Below are positions 4,811 to 5,653 of a stretch of DNA of 5,653 nt, in pieces. The notes below the pieces were generated by a model, which worked only from the letters and a program-made list of their open reading frames with translations, did not search any database and was not told the DNA's origin. Numbering within the stretch: position 1 is the stretch's first letter; every line of letters starts with the position of its first letter. The stretch comes from an uncultured Clostridia bacterium. Lineage in GTDB: Bacteria; Bacillota_A; Clostridia; Christensenellales; Aristaeellaceae. The stretch spans positions 1-5,653 of the forward strand of contig CAMBWJ010000138.1 in assembly GCA_945871545.1 (NCBI GenBank), read 5' to 3'. A program made the position numbers and the translations under genes.

Positions 4811-5653
4811 TTATGCAATTCCGTTTACGAAATCCGCAATGTCCGCGATCACGTCCTCCCGCACGTGGGACGGCGTGACGTACTCGGTGGCGTCCCGCAG
4901 ACCCTGGGTGGGCATCATCAGATGATTCAGGCCTTCGTAGAGGCAGAAGGTCACGTTGTCCCGACCCGCCAGCGCTTCCTGCCACAGCGGATAGTCCACG
5001 TCCGCGTAGACCTGGAAGTCCGCGTCGCCCTGGAGGATCAGCAGCGGCAGGTCGATTGCATCGATGAAGTGCTCGCCCGCGTACTGCTCCAGCGACCTCC
5101 AGTAGCGCGCCGGAACGCCCAGCAGCGTCGCATCATCCGCAAGATCGTCAATGCCAGAGCGGAAGGTCTCCATGTCGGCCTCGATCTGCGCAACCTGCGC
5201 GTCCAGCACCGCGCGCTGGGCCTCGGGCGGATCCACTTCATCGTAGGCCGCAATCGCCTCCTGATTCTGGTCGTACACGATCTCCCACAGCCTGCGCAGC
5301 GAGCCTGCCATGGAGATCGCGCCCGCCAGATCGGGGTTCTCCGCGGCGATGGCCGGAACCATCATGCCGCCCAGAGAGTGGCCCAGCACGAAGATGCGGC
5401 TACCGTCCACGCGCCCGTCCGCGCGCAGCAGCTCGATGGCGGCGTTCACGTCGTCCAGCATCTCGCTCCGGATGTCGATGTCCATGCCTGTGTCCCCGGC
5501 GCACTCGGGATAGATGAAGGTGCGCTTGTCATAGCGCAGCGTGGCCACGCCCAGCTCCGCAAGGCCGTGGGCGACGTCCCTGAACGGCGCGTTCTGCAGA
5601 ATCGCCTCGTTGCGGTCGGAGGAGCCGGAGCCCTGCACCAGCACCACCACCGG
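4811..5653 (-). CDS. Alpha/beta hydrolase (5' partial, N-terminus outside window)
   Basis: The frame is open to the window edge, giving 280 visible residues plus the stop at 4811-4813. The upstream codon is Pro, and the P-V-V-V-L-V-Q-G-S-G strand and oxyanion-hole segment is never N-terminal in this fold, so the GTG at 5650 is not the start. Numbered from that GTG, there is D-R-N-E at 12-15, L-R-Y-D-K-R-T at 38-44, the nucleophile elbow G-H-S-L-G-G with Ser92, the acid in L-Q-G-D-A-D-F-Q-V (probably Asp211) and His243 in G-L-N-H-L. An acidic helical cap lies between about 120 and 195. The pattern fits the COG1073-like serine hydrolases whose full-length forms often carry an extra N-terminal domain or signal peptide, which cannot be seen here. 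The substrate is unknown; esterase or peptidase activity is possible. It converges on spoVAE with a 191-nt gap and is probably independent of it. Confidence 0.9.
   Translation of the reverse strand, partial: PVVVLVQGSGSSDRNEAILQNAPFRDVAHGLAELGVATLRYDKRTFIYPECAGDTGMDIDIRSEMLDDVNAAIELLRADGRVDGSRIFVLGHSLGGMMVPAIAAENPDLAGAISMAGSLRRLWEIVYDQNQEAIAAYDEVDPPEAQRAVLDAQVAQIEADMETFRSGIDDLADDATLLGVPARYWRSLEQYAGEHFIDAIDLPLLILQGDADFQVYADVDYPLWQEALAGRDNVTFCLYEGLNHLMMPTQGLRDATEYVTPSHVREDVIADIADFVNGIA

Overview
The window comes from a GC-rich, endospore-forming Firmicute, most likely class Clostridia. The evidence is a spoVAC-spoVAD-spoVAE cluster with no spoVAA, spoVAB or spoVAF beside it (the usual clostridial order), strong AGGAGG-type ribosome binding sites, a very high G/C share at third codon positions, and a surface protein built of BIG2 immunoglobulin-like repeats. 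The order or family cannot be fixed from this sequence.

Layout. (1) Positions 1-2360 (+): the 3' part of a large gene for a probably exported protein, with seven BIG2-type repeats followed by a C-terminal glycerophosphodiester phosphodiesterase (GDPD) domain. Its start lies outside the window. (2) Positions 2361-2506: a strong rho-independent terminator, then an A/T-richer stretch with a plausible sigma-G promoter. (3) Positions 2507-4619 (+): a tightly packed sporulation operon of five cistrons: a 56-residue single-span membrane protein, a 46-residue hydrophilic protein, SpoVAC, SpoVAD and SpoVAE. Each start overlaps or abuts the previous stop. (4) Positions 4620-4810: a convergent gap holding two short hairpins and two tandem copies of a REP-like palindromic repeat. 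(5) Positions 4811-5653 (-): an alpha/beta hydrolase whose N-terminus runs off the window.

How the genes work together. SpoVAC and SpoVAE are homologous membrane proteins and SpoVAD is a thiolase-fold peripheral protein. Together they move dipicolinic acid (Ca-DPA) into the forespore during sporulation and out again in germination. The two small ORFs ahead of spoVAC look co-translated with it, and I do not recognise either; they are the best candidates here for undescribed parts of a SpoVA system. The BIG2-GDPD protein is separated from the operon by a terminator, and the hydrolase is transcribed towards it, so neither is likely to belong to the sporulation unit.
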